A DNA stretch of 64,000 bases from Shewanella sp. CG12_big_fil_rev_8_21_14_0_65_47_15 (GTDB lineage Bacteria; Pseudomonadota; Gammaproteobacteria; Enterobacterales; Shewanellaceae). Of this stretch, positions 43,901 through 49,620 are shown piece by piece. The notes under the pieces were generated by a model that had not been told where the DNA came from, did not search any database, and saw nothing but the letters and a program-made list of their open reading frames with translations. A program made the position numbers and the translations under genes. The stretch lies in assembly GCF_002783505.1 (NCBI RefSeq), contig NZ_PFGL01000042.1:60925-124924 (forward strand). Reading direction: 5' to 3'. Position 1 is the first letter of the stretch. Each line of letters starts with the position of its first letter.

Positions 43901-44399
43901 TGCTGCAGCTGTTGCCGAAGAACTGACATTCGATGTTGATCAAGCTTCATGGCTGTCGCGGCGCCACGGAGAGATCCTCAAGATTGCACAATGGGGAAGC
44001 GAAGATACAGTTAATGGTAATGGCTGGCGTGCCACGGTCAATCGAGGCGTCCTTTCCGAATTGTTAAAACGGGCAGACAGAAGTTTAATCCTTCAAGTGG
44101 AGATTTCTCGGCAATTAAAGAATGAAGAATTCGATGCAGACAGAACCAAGTGGTTAATCTATGTGGTTGATGTAAATGGAGATGTGACAAGAATTGAAAG
44201 AGAAAAGCGAAGTCTTGGTAAAAATTTGGTGCGGGGTGAAGGACTCCACAACAGCGTTGATATCCTAGGTCGCTGGATGTTGCATCGAATTGCTGAATTA
44301 GAGAGGCAACGCGAGGTTGCACCGGAAATGGATGATGTTTTAGTGAGTGAAATACATAGAATTTACTCCGATTTTCTAAACTCAAACAGAGACCATTAA
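37956..44399 (+). CDS. Giant STAND NTPase with N-terminal Cap4/DUF4297-like nuclease domain
   Basis: 2147 aa from a GTG start (GTG 37,959 or TTG 37,968 are possible). The N-terminus has the PD-(D/E)XK-type pattern Glu48, Asp67 (AVDVTL) and QLK at 84–86 (YLQLKH), after GDDFHILWAARQML, resembling Cap4/DUF4297 nucleases. A STAND P-loop domain follows with Walker A AGGGCGKT (294–301) and Walker B ALLVLCFDAADN (389–400). The remaining 1600 aa are mostly helical-repeat-like, with a lysine/proline linker near 1350–1370. This is the plan of Avs (AVAST) sensors, which bind a phage protein and then cut DNA. The exact Avs class and trigger cannot be told from sequence alone. Confidence 0.72.
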   Translation: MVLHLENNSDFLGAVASNAGDDFHILWAARQMLKLLDMDDDVSGVKVEGPPRDEVHSDIGEHGQAVDVTLLRDSADGTSYTYLQLKHSASNPNNSWNWSRLLTPRAKTKPLSSVLGKLAQLLKAVGFKGNYSIVTNQPLSHVVAEDIRRLIKNGYKPVPDDAELLKKISKGLGLTAKQVIKFLEAWDLTGFSSTSRLSMESEVIQRIARLSDADARDDANLLQKRVATLMLPESCNDTAVTREQLLVWLGIGSKGMLFPAPSHIKPAQPYLRRAICRRLGEGLARSLKPMRIHAGGGCGKTSLIYDLPSMLPAGSEVFIYDCYGGGLFLASDQKRHLPETAFTQIGNELAVRLKTPLVMRRQGSIDVFEALRNRIALAAELLKLRNPDALLVLCFDAADNAKTGARHWHEPCFLDTLCQASVWPDNVRIVVSCRTARLTNLGEKHLFEDFEISPFDVDEVRELVALWQPEWRKELATTFENLTGGNPRRLVYAIKGLPSDGEKQAIARLMPKAEGINPLFEQRVLEAGTHLGDPNKVWRVLDALSRLPRPVPGHMLAILTELTPPDLIDIAADVGGIIEREEGWSFHDEDFEAFVIERVESDGKAVLDRAAELLLNTKLTDRYSVTSIAEVLVAANRFEDLYKLVADEKETSKVLTPLEAQFVQSRNLSLAIRCSRTLSDITSACSLLITSADAIRRTKLLEEMTVDNLDLSVRFAADEANRLVMVGQIHRAKRARLRIELAHQLSHPNPEAAKLHLRWWHAYLRELHETESPNKVKVTYADIAAEYQSYAALHGHEIAFKRLLNWRPQSVLLPVFRLLATNAAGGNRKVLLETIGSRDWPPLGLAPLMAAALLAGADIKEPAMLKGLTRLARAKRTRWSASIESSVINSPVLAWHESVLLICERSVIHEDLRALVVQILDHALPKPELSETHHLYRLRSGAARHARVYVMREWISGSIISVEDWLPLPRKVPQRTNSRSTRQHEESPEEYWNKSLTETMLTFSKFVKAARVTLSSIAVNPLKSWPELANVLSISNVYNRPFLRDSDQAVLLIRNHLMHTGITGGDVISIIPSVHNVLESWSSDNITNMLELSKELVLQPRAHDAALTLLSELVDRLTTSPLPASERVKLFVKGARIALPLDMDFAKLLFGKAAEATSTIDYDAHSALQAVGVLVKAGIGDNWTVQAAFAARLADAVGAVVESLGLDSDFDWGEAEGWITACNLPMGLVTAARWHDRGIAAIDQTLHNVIANGRELSFPQRVALATVATDGPIELHTAIDGCSKLPKWMVESTLAAQLNSGDPEAFSSLFRMLQGVGAPDAQAAILAAKTFNDTFVEWQKSIEDASKRFDKKLEDKLEPKPEPPLATPEDIKAALQVGAGKYGPSTYQFCDVAKRVNSFKLRVPFLEIALEIGGQHGEFGEAIPQILEHWSNYPPVVTWMRERFPSYIVGALSHLFQWRYDKTDIIEAALAATGLTLVEQASLLLEGIERQEGRISADLLYTLIGLIAARTPIEKRSSLLDALLLRVETRTTHQSLVCLTDIMPPEDNAESVARFLFSAMGDMDRRVRWRASHAALILMRGQDPAWDKLVKCLTQTEEPVFVGNHFYHYAAREQLCLVMLRATTENTKSVAPYASLILDTINREPHLIIRELGRSVLKALESSKDWLPTAEESSFVDHINRSQLLPVARSKQNRRLLDSEISTQRKYHFDSIDAVPYWFKSVTRLFDISMDDFLSRLEYMLCDQWGCDVTTTNWDKEPRLERLNGTHDLASRRHGARPTIERLSYYLEWQAMMCVVGELIGEQPLVVSSDDNECAFRDWLERSLVTLSPHWLSDFRTFAPLESRFWGIPPVDIPETDSSVDDDALAHAWSQTLSPSDFDAEINAAEGIVVAADFRLRWGRATQDVYVHSALVSSSTANALGQALANVRNRMDFALPDGRYHQDIDSQEFKLEAWLQTNEHDPKVDKFDVRRGTVTGIPVVPLAAAVAEELTFDVDQASWLSRRHGEILKIAQWGSEDTVNGNGWRATVNRGVLSELLKRADRSLILQVEISRQLKNEEFDADRTKWLIYVVDVNGDVTRIEREKRSLGKNLVRGEGLHNSVDILGRWMLHRIAELERQREVAPEMDDVLVSEIHRIYSDFLNSNRDH

Positions 44400-44470
44400 A
44401 CATATATTTTTAGATGGTTAAGTTTTTGTTGATTATTAGCCAGTTGTGTTTGATAAGTTGGAGAATGGAT

Positions 44471-44767
44471 ATGAGTACCAAAGAGTGGGTTTATCAAGAT
44501 CATGAGCTGTTTGGGCTTTATCAAGAAATCACTTTCAACAAGGATAATGACAATCCTGCTGTTATTGAGATAACCAATCCTATTGATTTCAAAATAATTT
44601 ATGAGTCGAATGCTGAAGGAAAATTTTTCGGAAGGCTGGACGCTGAAATTCCTGCAGAGGTGTTTGATAAAATTGCGATAGCATGGTGTAAAAAGAGAAA
44701 ATTGCAAGGTACTTTAGGTGGTCCAGTCGGTTTGGAATTCGGTAGTCCAGACTGTGATTGGGATTAG
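44471..44767 (+). CDS. Small acidic hypothetical protein
   Basis: 98 aa from ATG 44471, which has GGAG seven bases upstream; the frame opens earlier at 44,414 with a hydrophobic stretch that may be chance. Contains STKEWVYQDHELFGLYQEIT and GGPVGLEFGSPDCDWD. I do not recognise the family. It lies 71 bp after the STAND gene, in the same direction, near the distal end of the transposon. Confidence 0.5.
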   Translation: MSTKEWVYQDHELFGLYQEITFNKDNDNPAVIEITNPIDFKIIYESNAEGKFFGRLDAEIPAEVFDKIAIAWCKKRKLQGTLGGPVGLEFGSPDCDWD

Positions 44768-44855
44768 GTCTGATTAATACGTTATATAAGTGAGAGCGAA
44801 TGTATGAACTATTTTGAAGAGGACCCCTTCTAGGTAACGTAAACCTGGAGGGTAT

Positions 44856-45134
44856 ATGAAAAAGCTAAAACAACATTATAAACATAGAGTTGAACAGAAG
44901 TATTCGCAGTATTTGTGGAATTTCTACCCCTGTATTCGAAGTGGCATTCATAAGCGTTTTAGTACTAAACAAGAAAAAAGCTTTTACTTTATGCATTTGA
45001 TTGAATGCAAGGGGTATCCAGTTAAACTCCGTGCTGCTCGTGGGAAGCAGCTAGCAAATCCTTGGGATGACTATCCTACACATGTCTATGCTGTGGCAAA
45101 GAGCTGGAAACATAACTCAAAAAGAAAGTTTTAA
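44856..45134 (+). CDS. Small basic hypothetical protein near the transposon end
   Basis: 92 aa, strongly basic (MKKLKQHYKHRVEQKYSQYL, ending SWKHNSKRKF). A good ribosome site (CTGGAGGGT) precedes the ATG. No family recognised; the charge suggests nucleic-acid binding, which is only a guess. It is the last gene before the distal end. Confidence 0.5.
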   Translation: MKKLKQHYKHRVEQKYSQYLWNFYPCIRSGIHKRFSTKQEKSFYFMHLIECKGYPVKLRAARGKQLANPWDDYPTHVYAVAKSWKHNSKRKF

Positions 45135-45296
45135 TACTATCGTTTAGATTGAACTTTCGGAAAAGCTTAGTTCATCGCAAATAAGCTTCTAAGCTTGTCT
45201 AAAAACCATCGTCATTTGGTGAATAATACAGATGTCAGTGGTTTTTGTTTTATTTAATCGATGGTTAATTATTTATTTCAGTAGGTTACATTTTAT

Positions 45297-45510
45297 TTTA
45301 GAACTTTTTTGTTACTTTAAATGGTGATGGTTCTCCTAATGATTTTTCTAATTTAGAACTATTTTGTCATTTTCATGGTTGTGGTAATCAAAAATAGGCG
45401 GTTATAGTAGTTTTATTTTAGATCTATTTTGTCATCACACAGTTGTGTGGAAGAGGAATAAAGGGGTGAACAAGTCACCCCAAGGATAAGAACTATTTTG
45501 TCATCCTACA
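45297..45510 (+). repeat. Distal (L-type) transposon end with spaced TnsB sites
   Basis: Four inverted copies of the end motif: TTTAGAACTTTTTTGTTAC (about 45,297–45,315), TTTAGAACTATTTTGTCAT (45,352–45,370), TTTAGATCTATTTTGTCAT (45,417–45,435) and AGAACTATTTTGTCATCC at the very end. Wide spacing is typical of the Tn7 left end. Two small hairpins lie between sites: CACAC/GTGTG at 45,436–45,449 and GGGGTGA/TCACCCC at 45,463–45,481. Confidence 0.87.
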
Positions 45511-45518
45511 ATAAATTT

Positions 45519-45543
45519 AAGCCGGCCTAGTTGCCGGCTTTTT
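45519..45543 (+). terminator. Terminator just outside the transposon, probably that of glmS
   Basis: AAGCCGGC/GCCGGCTT with loop CTAGTT and five T in total. It begins 9 bp after the transposon end on the glmS coding strand, so before the insertion it would have stood directly downstream of glmS. Confidence 0.85.
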
Positions 45544-45565
45544 CATTATCGCTGGTACTTAGGAT

Positions 45566-47050
45566 CTAAGTTTCAATTGATACTCTTGTTGTGAGACATG
45601 GGGGGATCCCCATCATCTTACGTTTATAAAACACTGCTGAGGCCGTAATGCCTAACAATTTGGCTAAAGCGGGATCCGGCATTGTGCCTAATTTGGCCAC
45701 TGCCTCGGGATTAGCCCAGGAGCCTCTGTGACCGGTCCAGACCGGGATATTGAGCTGTATGCGTTGTTTTGATATCACATTGGGCGTCACTTTCAGGCGA
45801 TAGGCCAGGCGTTCATCTGCCATGGTACCTAGCAGGGCGAGACGTTTTTTAGTCCAGCGAAACTTCTTGCCGCTTAACAACGGCTTGATCTTCATTTCAA
45901 TGCGTTTGTTGCGAACGGCCGCCGGGCTGATGCCGATTAATTTACCCGTCTGGGGATCGGATAATGTCCCCAGCAATGCCAATTCACTTGCCAGCCAGCG
46001 TCTGGGCCCATGATGCTCGGCGATCTGGAGTGACTCACGTTGGTGTTTCACGGCTGCGACTTCACAATGCCATATCTGAGCTAAGGCTCTATCTTCACTG
46101 CGCCCCAGAGCTCCTAATGTTAACGCATTCCACTTAGGCTCTTGTATAGGGATATATGGCTTGATCTGCAGCAATTCCCGACGGAGCTTCACACTTGAAC
46201 TGCTCACTCCAATCATGTTGCCGAGATTACGATCGCTCATGGTGCCTAACATGGCTTCCTGCTCTGCAGTCCACTTTATTTGATTGGCTCTGGGGAGTTG
46301 TGGTGCCGGTGCTAAGCCACGCAATAACCTATTGACTCTTATCGACCAGCGACTGATTTCAAACATCTTTGCCAGTTCGACATCTGCCTTGATACCCAAT
46401 AAGTCAATGACGGCTGTCGGAATACTGGGTGGCGATGGCGGGTCGATGGCATTTAATGCTGGAATGGACAGCAACAGACGTTTCAAATAGACAGAGGCCA
46501 CGCAGATCTCAAAATATTCGGCAAAATCTTTATCCGAAATTTCACCTAAATTATCCAACATCTGCTCTGTCCATTGGATGGTGGCGCTGCGTCGAAACGG
46601 ATCTACGCCTAATTGATAGCGTCTATGGGTGACCTGCAAATGATTAAGATTGAGTTTATCCGCGATAATATTATCAAAATCAGTCCCTAAGAGTAGATCT
46701 TCTTCTGGCGACCACGGGTGGCGTTGACTGCTTTTTCGCAATAACTCAAATGTGGGTGGCACAAAAGCAAGAATTTTCAACAGAGTTCGACGAGAGTTAA
46801 CTATGGCACGGCTCGTACCCAGCAAGCTGGCCAACTGAGTATCCGGCATAGTGCCCAGCAGGGCATCCGCTTCCGGCGTCCATTCAAAGTTACTACGGCT
46901 AATAGCCGCATGCACATTTGGGATATGATGTAGCAGCCGCAGATCCCGCACTTGATAAGGGCGAACACCGAAGGCCGCCGCCACTTTAAAATCACTCATA
47001 GATCCCAATGCGGCCAGTAAATCTGGGGATGCGTGAATAATTTCTTTCAT
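45566..47050 (-). CDS. Protein of ten tandem HTH/Myb-like repeats, function unknown
   Basis: 494 aa built almost entirely of ten units of 45–56 aa. Each has the pattern W-x(7-8)-LLGT-x-x-D-x-x-LA-x-x-(L/I)-G-(V/I)-S, then V and RR/KR. The LG pair of each unit falls at residues 15, 65, 121, 168, 218, 268, 315, 360, 407 and 454. Single units resemble SANT/Myb-like or sigma-4-like helix-turn-helices, so a multi-contact DNA-binding protein is likely. No catalytic domain is present. It converges on glmS and the transposon end, with a 22-bp gap to the terminator. I do not know a described family with ten such units. Confidence 0.75.
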   Translation of the reverse strand: MKEIIHASPDLLAALGSMSDFKVAAAFGVRPYQVRDLRLLHHIPNVHAAISRSNFEWTPEADALLGTMPDTQLASLLGTSRAIVNSRRTLLKILAFVPPTFELLRKSSQRHPWSPEEDLLLGTDFDNIIADKLNLNHLQVTHRRYQLGVDPFRRSATIQWTEQMLDNLGEISDKDFAEYFEICVASVYLKRLLLSIPALNAIDPPSPPSIPTAVIDLLGIKADVELAKMFEISRWSIRVNRLLRGLAPAPQLPRANQIKWTAEQEAMLGTMSDRNLGNMIGVSSSSVKLRRELLQIKPYIPIQEPKWNALTLGALGRSEDRALAQIWHCEVAAVKHQRESLQIAEHHGPRRWLASELALLGTLSDPQTGKLIGISPAAVRNKRIEMKIKPLLSGKKFRWTKKRLALLGTMADERLAYRLKVTPNVISKQRIQLNIPVWTGHRGSWANPEAVAKLGTMPDPALAKLLGITASAVFYKRKMMGIPPCLTTRVSIET

Positions 47051-47527
47051 GTTGAACCGCCATCGCTATTTTAATCATAGCCTTAGATTAGCAGCAGTTC
47101 TCGGCAAAACCAGCCCCTGAGGGTACGCATGAAAATATCGTGTTTGCGAGAACCTGAGATCTCCCCACTGCTTTTCGGCTGAGTTCTCCTTCGCCCATGG
47201 CCTGGAGACCATGGGCTTAAGATCGTTCAGCGCCAAGGTGAGGTCCGCCTTGGCCAATAAGATGGCACGGATGGTGTTGTGGTGATGAACCGCTGGTGGC
47301 TGTGGTTCTACATGCATTACCACATTTCGCCACGGGCATGTTACGCCGTGACGCTACCGTGAGTCTGCCTAGTCTAGGTGCAAGGGGTAATAGACTTCAT
47401 AAGCTGTATACGTGGTATGTACGGTTCTGCAAGTGGAATGAGGTAACACCTCACTCTATATTGGAGAGCCATGATGAGAGTGATGTTTAACCAGCTAGTC
47501 ATTAAAGTGTCGAGTTGACTCAGTTTT
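47051..47527. other. Gene-free stretch of 477 bp
   Basis: Holds only weak open frames on both strands without ribosome sites or recognisable similarity. An inverted pair CCATGG-CCTGGAGA-CCATGG (47,198–47,217) is present. It may be a decayed insertion remnant; I cannot identify it. Confidence 0.3.
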
Positions 47528-47731
47528 CTATACTGGAATGGCCTCTAGCCCGTGCGGCTTTTTTGTCTCAATGCGTTTCCATACTTTGTCGTGGAAGTAA
47601 AACACCACAGTGTTAATGGCGGGTTCAACTAAGGCTACTGCACCACCGACGATCACACTGCCAGTTAATAAATAGGTAACGGTGAAAGCGACGCTAAAGT
47701 GTAATACGGCAAAAGTCAGTGTCTTGGTCAT
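47528..47731 (-). CDS. DUF2061 small membrane protein (intact copy)
   Basis: 67 aa. LTFAVLHFSVAFTVTYLLTG followed by ALVEPAINTVVFYFHDKVW is typical of DUF2061 proteins, which have two membrane segments and no known function. A good Fur-box match lies 40 bp upstream of its start, so iron control is likely. A decayed relative occurs near 59.2–59.5 kb, part of the duplicated block. Confidence 0.8.
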   Translation of the reverse strand: MTKTLTFAVLHFSVAFTVTYLLTGSVIVGGAVALVEPAINTVVFYFHDKVWKRIETKKPHGLEAIPV

Positions 47732-47770
47732 GAGCTTGTCCTCTAAATGGGCTCCCAGCGGGAATATTTA

Positions 47771-47789
47771 AATGATAACAATTCTCATT
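47771..47789. promoter_or_regulatory. Fur box upstream of the DUF2061 gene
   Basis: AATGATAACAATTCTCATT is a 9-1-9 imperfect palindrome close to the classical Fur consensus of GATAAT units. It lies 40 bp before the DUF2061 start on the minus strand. Confidence 0.65.
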
Positions 47790-47856
47790 AAAAATTAAAG
47801 CCGTGTTTTCAGATTAGTTTAAACGCTTTTATCTATTCATTAGCGGTAAAAAATAT

Positions 47857-47880
47857 AAAGCCCTCATTCTGGAGGGCTTT
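47857..47880 (-). terminator. Terminator after the menB pseudogene copy
   Basis: AAAGCCCTC/GAGGGCTTT with a 6-base loop; on the minus strand it is followed by A/T-rich sequence ending in T6. The same hairpin, slightly eroded, follows intact menB at 60,881–60,901. Confidence 0.7.
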
Positions 47881-47915
47881 TGGTTGTTAACTGTAAATTA
47901 AAGCCGCTCTAACAG

Positions 47916-48408
47916 TTAGTAATGCAAGGGAAGGTGGAGAAATCTTGATCGCGCCTCTCGAGGAAGGCAAAGTAAGCGCTGCCATAACCCAAATCGAAGC
48001 TGGCAACGTCGGCATCCGTTTGCTTGAAAATGGCATGCTCCTTGGACGCCAAGGTCAAGTTGCACACCTATGGCCGCCTGCCGCCCAGCCACCATCTTTC
48101 GTCGAAGGGCCATTGCTGGTAAGCAGCACACAACCGACAGCGGACCATTGCCGGGCATGATCCAATGCAACATAGAGTTCATCTACCGTCTTGGGCCTGA
48201 AGGCGTTACGGCATTCGGGTCTATTGATGGAGATGCGAACCGTGTCCTGCTCTCTGGCTCTGTGATAAGTAATATCGGTGAAACCGAATTCGGGAACGGG
48301 TTCCCACAACAAAGGATCGAAAATGTTTGAAACTGGTTGCATCATTGTCAGGCTAGTCTCTGGTAAAACACCGTTCACAGTGCTAGGCGGAATGGCTTGA
48401 GGGGTCAA
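47916..48408 (-). pseudogene. Decayed menB copy with two internal deletions
   Basis: The frame first matches MenB (ITYHRAREQDTVRISINRPE, then ALDHARQWSAVGCVLLT), then jumps from NGPSTK to GGWAAGGH, losing about 65 residues. It continues with LTLASKEHAIFKQTDADVAS and jumps from GSAYFA to FLERRDQDFS, losing about 95 more. The active-site region is missing, so it cannot work. The intact gene is at 60,939–61,841, and the flanks of both copies also match. Confidence 0.92.
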
Positions 48409-48458
48409 TGGTTAAGGCATAAACCCATGAAGAAAAACATAGAGTTAACTCATGGAAG

Positions 48459-48682
48459 TCATAATTTATCGCAAGTCAACTGCAGATTATCTTTGCTGAA
48501 AAGAGGGTGACAGGGGGGGCGTCTTAATTATGTGTGCCTGTCATGGCATCGAGTTTGTTTTTGGCCCTTTGTAACATCGTTTGCGTTTGGGTTATGGGGC
48601 CGTCTAAGTGTTGGGTCTGGGTCGCCAAGTAGTAAATCATGGTGGTCAAGATGCCTACGATAATCCCAGTAACCTTATCTAT
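48459..48682 (-). pseudogene. Decayed copy of the small membrane-anchored protein
   Basis: Similar at both ends to the protein at 61,962–62,312. The N-terminal part reads GIIVGILTTMIYYLATQTQ and KLDAMTGT against KVDSMTGT in the intact gene. The C-terminal end reads CHPLFSKDNLQLTCDKL against EHPVFSRDNRLYICDNL. About 40 codons between are missing with a frame change, and the expected start codon has become ATA. Confidence 0.8.
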
Positions 48683-48931
48683 GTTTGCGCCGTGGATGGT
48701 CTTAAGTATACGGTGCTCTGTTATATATTTGATTTTATATTGTTTTTTTAATTCTATCCCAAATCCCCCGAAACTACCCATCCTGACTGGGGGGATGTGA
48801 CTATAGTGAGTCATGTTTATCGATACGCTAGATCTTAGGTTGATATTCAGTTACGAGTCGGACGCGAGACTTTGTACTCTCGAGCCTGACGGTTGAGCAT
48901 TTTTTCAGTTTGAAGTTGACTGGTATATTTT

Positions 48932-48947
48932 CAGAATGTATATTCTG
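48932..48947. promoter_or_regulatory. TetR operator 1 (before tetR)
   Basis: CAGAATGTATATTCTG, arms CAGAAT/ATTCTG, 23 bp before the tetR start. The same motif recurs before the exporter gene at 49,589, which marks both as sites of the local TetR protein. Confidence 0.72.
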
Positions 48948-48970
48948 CTTTGTTTTGGCTGAGGTGATAT

Positions 48971-49558
48971 ATGGCAAGAACCAGAGAGTTTGATGTGGAA
49001 CAGGCTCTGGAGCGAGCAACCATAGTGTTCTGGCAGCAGGGATATCGTGATACGTCCATGGAGCAGTTGGTTCAGGCGACAGGTGTCAGCCGTTATGGCT
49101 TCTATCAGGAATTTGGTAACAAGAAGGAACTCTTCAAGCGTTGTCTGGAAGAGTATTCGCTGCGAAAGATACGTCCGGGTCTAGCGTGTTTGGCAGCCAG
49201 TGAAGGGGAGCTTGCAGATCTCTCCGGTTTTTTCACTATGTACAGTGCAAATATCGCCCAGCATGGCGCGAATGGCTGTTTGATCTGTAACACTGCGACC
49301 GAAATAGGCGAGACAGATCCCGAAGTGAATCAGATTGTGCGTGATGCCTATGCCAAGCTGATCGAACAGTTTGAGAAGTTTGTCATCAAAGCGCAGGCGA
49401 GGAAACAGATCCGTGCCGAGCTGGTTCCTCTGAGTCTGAGCATTTGCCTGCTTGGGGTTTTACAGGGAGTTGCTGTCATGGCTAGGAGCGACTTTCATCG
49501 CGACACTTTACAGCATTATCTGGGGACTATATTTGATTTGATGTCATACCCAACCTGA
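48971..49558 (+). CDS. TetR-family regulator of the isonitrile/export cluster
   Basis: 195 aa. The TetR helix-turn-helix is visible as DTSMEQLVQATGVSRYGFYQEF (residues about 26–47, shown here as the whole recognition region), followed by the usual NKKELFKRCLEEY. The C-terminal ligand domain has the stretch GANGCLICNTATEIGETDPE found in a common AcrR-like subgroup. It starts the cluster and is followed after 62 bp by the exporter gene, with matching operators before each gene. Probably a repressor released by the pathway product or an intermediate; the ligand is inference. Confidence 0.85.
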   Translation: MARTREFDVEQALERATIVFWQQGYRDTSMEQLVQATGVSRYGFYQEFGNKKELFKRCLEEYSLRKIRPGLACLAASEGELADLSGFFTMYSANIAQHGANGCLICNTATEIGETDPEVNQIVRDAYAKLIEQFEKFVIKAQARKQIRAELVPLSLSICLLGVLQGVAVMARSDFHRDTLQHYLGTIFDLMSYPT

Positions 49559-49588
49559 TATTGGGTTGTGGTATTTTTTTGAGATTTT

Positions 49589-49604
49589 CAGAATGATTGT
49601 TCTG
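49589..49604. promoter_or_regulatory. TetR operator 2 (before the exporter operon)
   Basis: CAGAATGATTGTTCTG, flanked by TTTT on both sides like operator 1 on its left side, 16 bp before the exporter start. Confidence 0.72.
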
Positions 49605-49620
49605 TTTTAAGGGAGTAAAT

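Larger units (their letters stand above)
16225..45510 (+). mobile_element. Tn7-family transposon in attTn7 (TnsABCDE) carrying a defence island
   Basis: The element starts TGTGGTCTGACATAATAG exactly 25 bp after the glmS stop and ends …GTCATCCTACA at 45,510; read inward, the two ends share GACA(A/T)AATAGTTCT. All five Tn7 transposition genes are present and look intact. tnsA is at the glmS-proximal end, as in Tn7, so this end corresponds to Tn7 R and the distal one to L. Cargo is a WYL regulator, jetABCD, SIR2–HerA, a STAND NTPase and four small genes. The bases outside the ends (CGTTT on the left, ATAAA on the right) do not form the 5-bp duplication expected for Tn7. Confidence 0.95.

Noticed and set aside
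45135..45510. CRISPR array suspected from repeated TTTAGAACTATTTTGTCAT units
   Set aside because: Spacing is irregular, copies are few and match the transposon terminus; these are TnsB sites. No cas genes are present, so this is not a CRISPR-associated transposon.
47075..47323. Minus-strand frame that might be a transposase fragment
   Set aside because: No catalytic motif or recognisable family; kept only as an unexplained stretch.
48070..48330. Plus-strand frame opposite the menB pseudogene
   Set aside because: It mirrors the antisense of menB (a similar frame exists opposite intact menB at 61,644), so it is a shadow.
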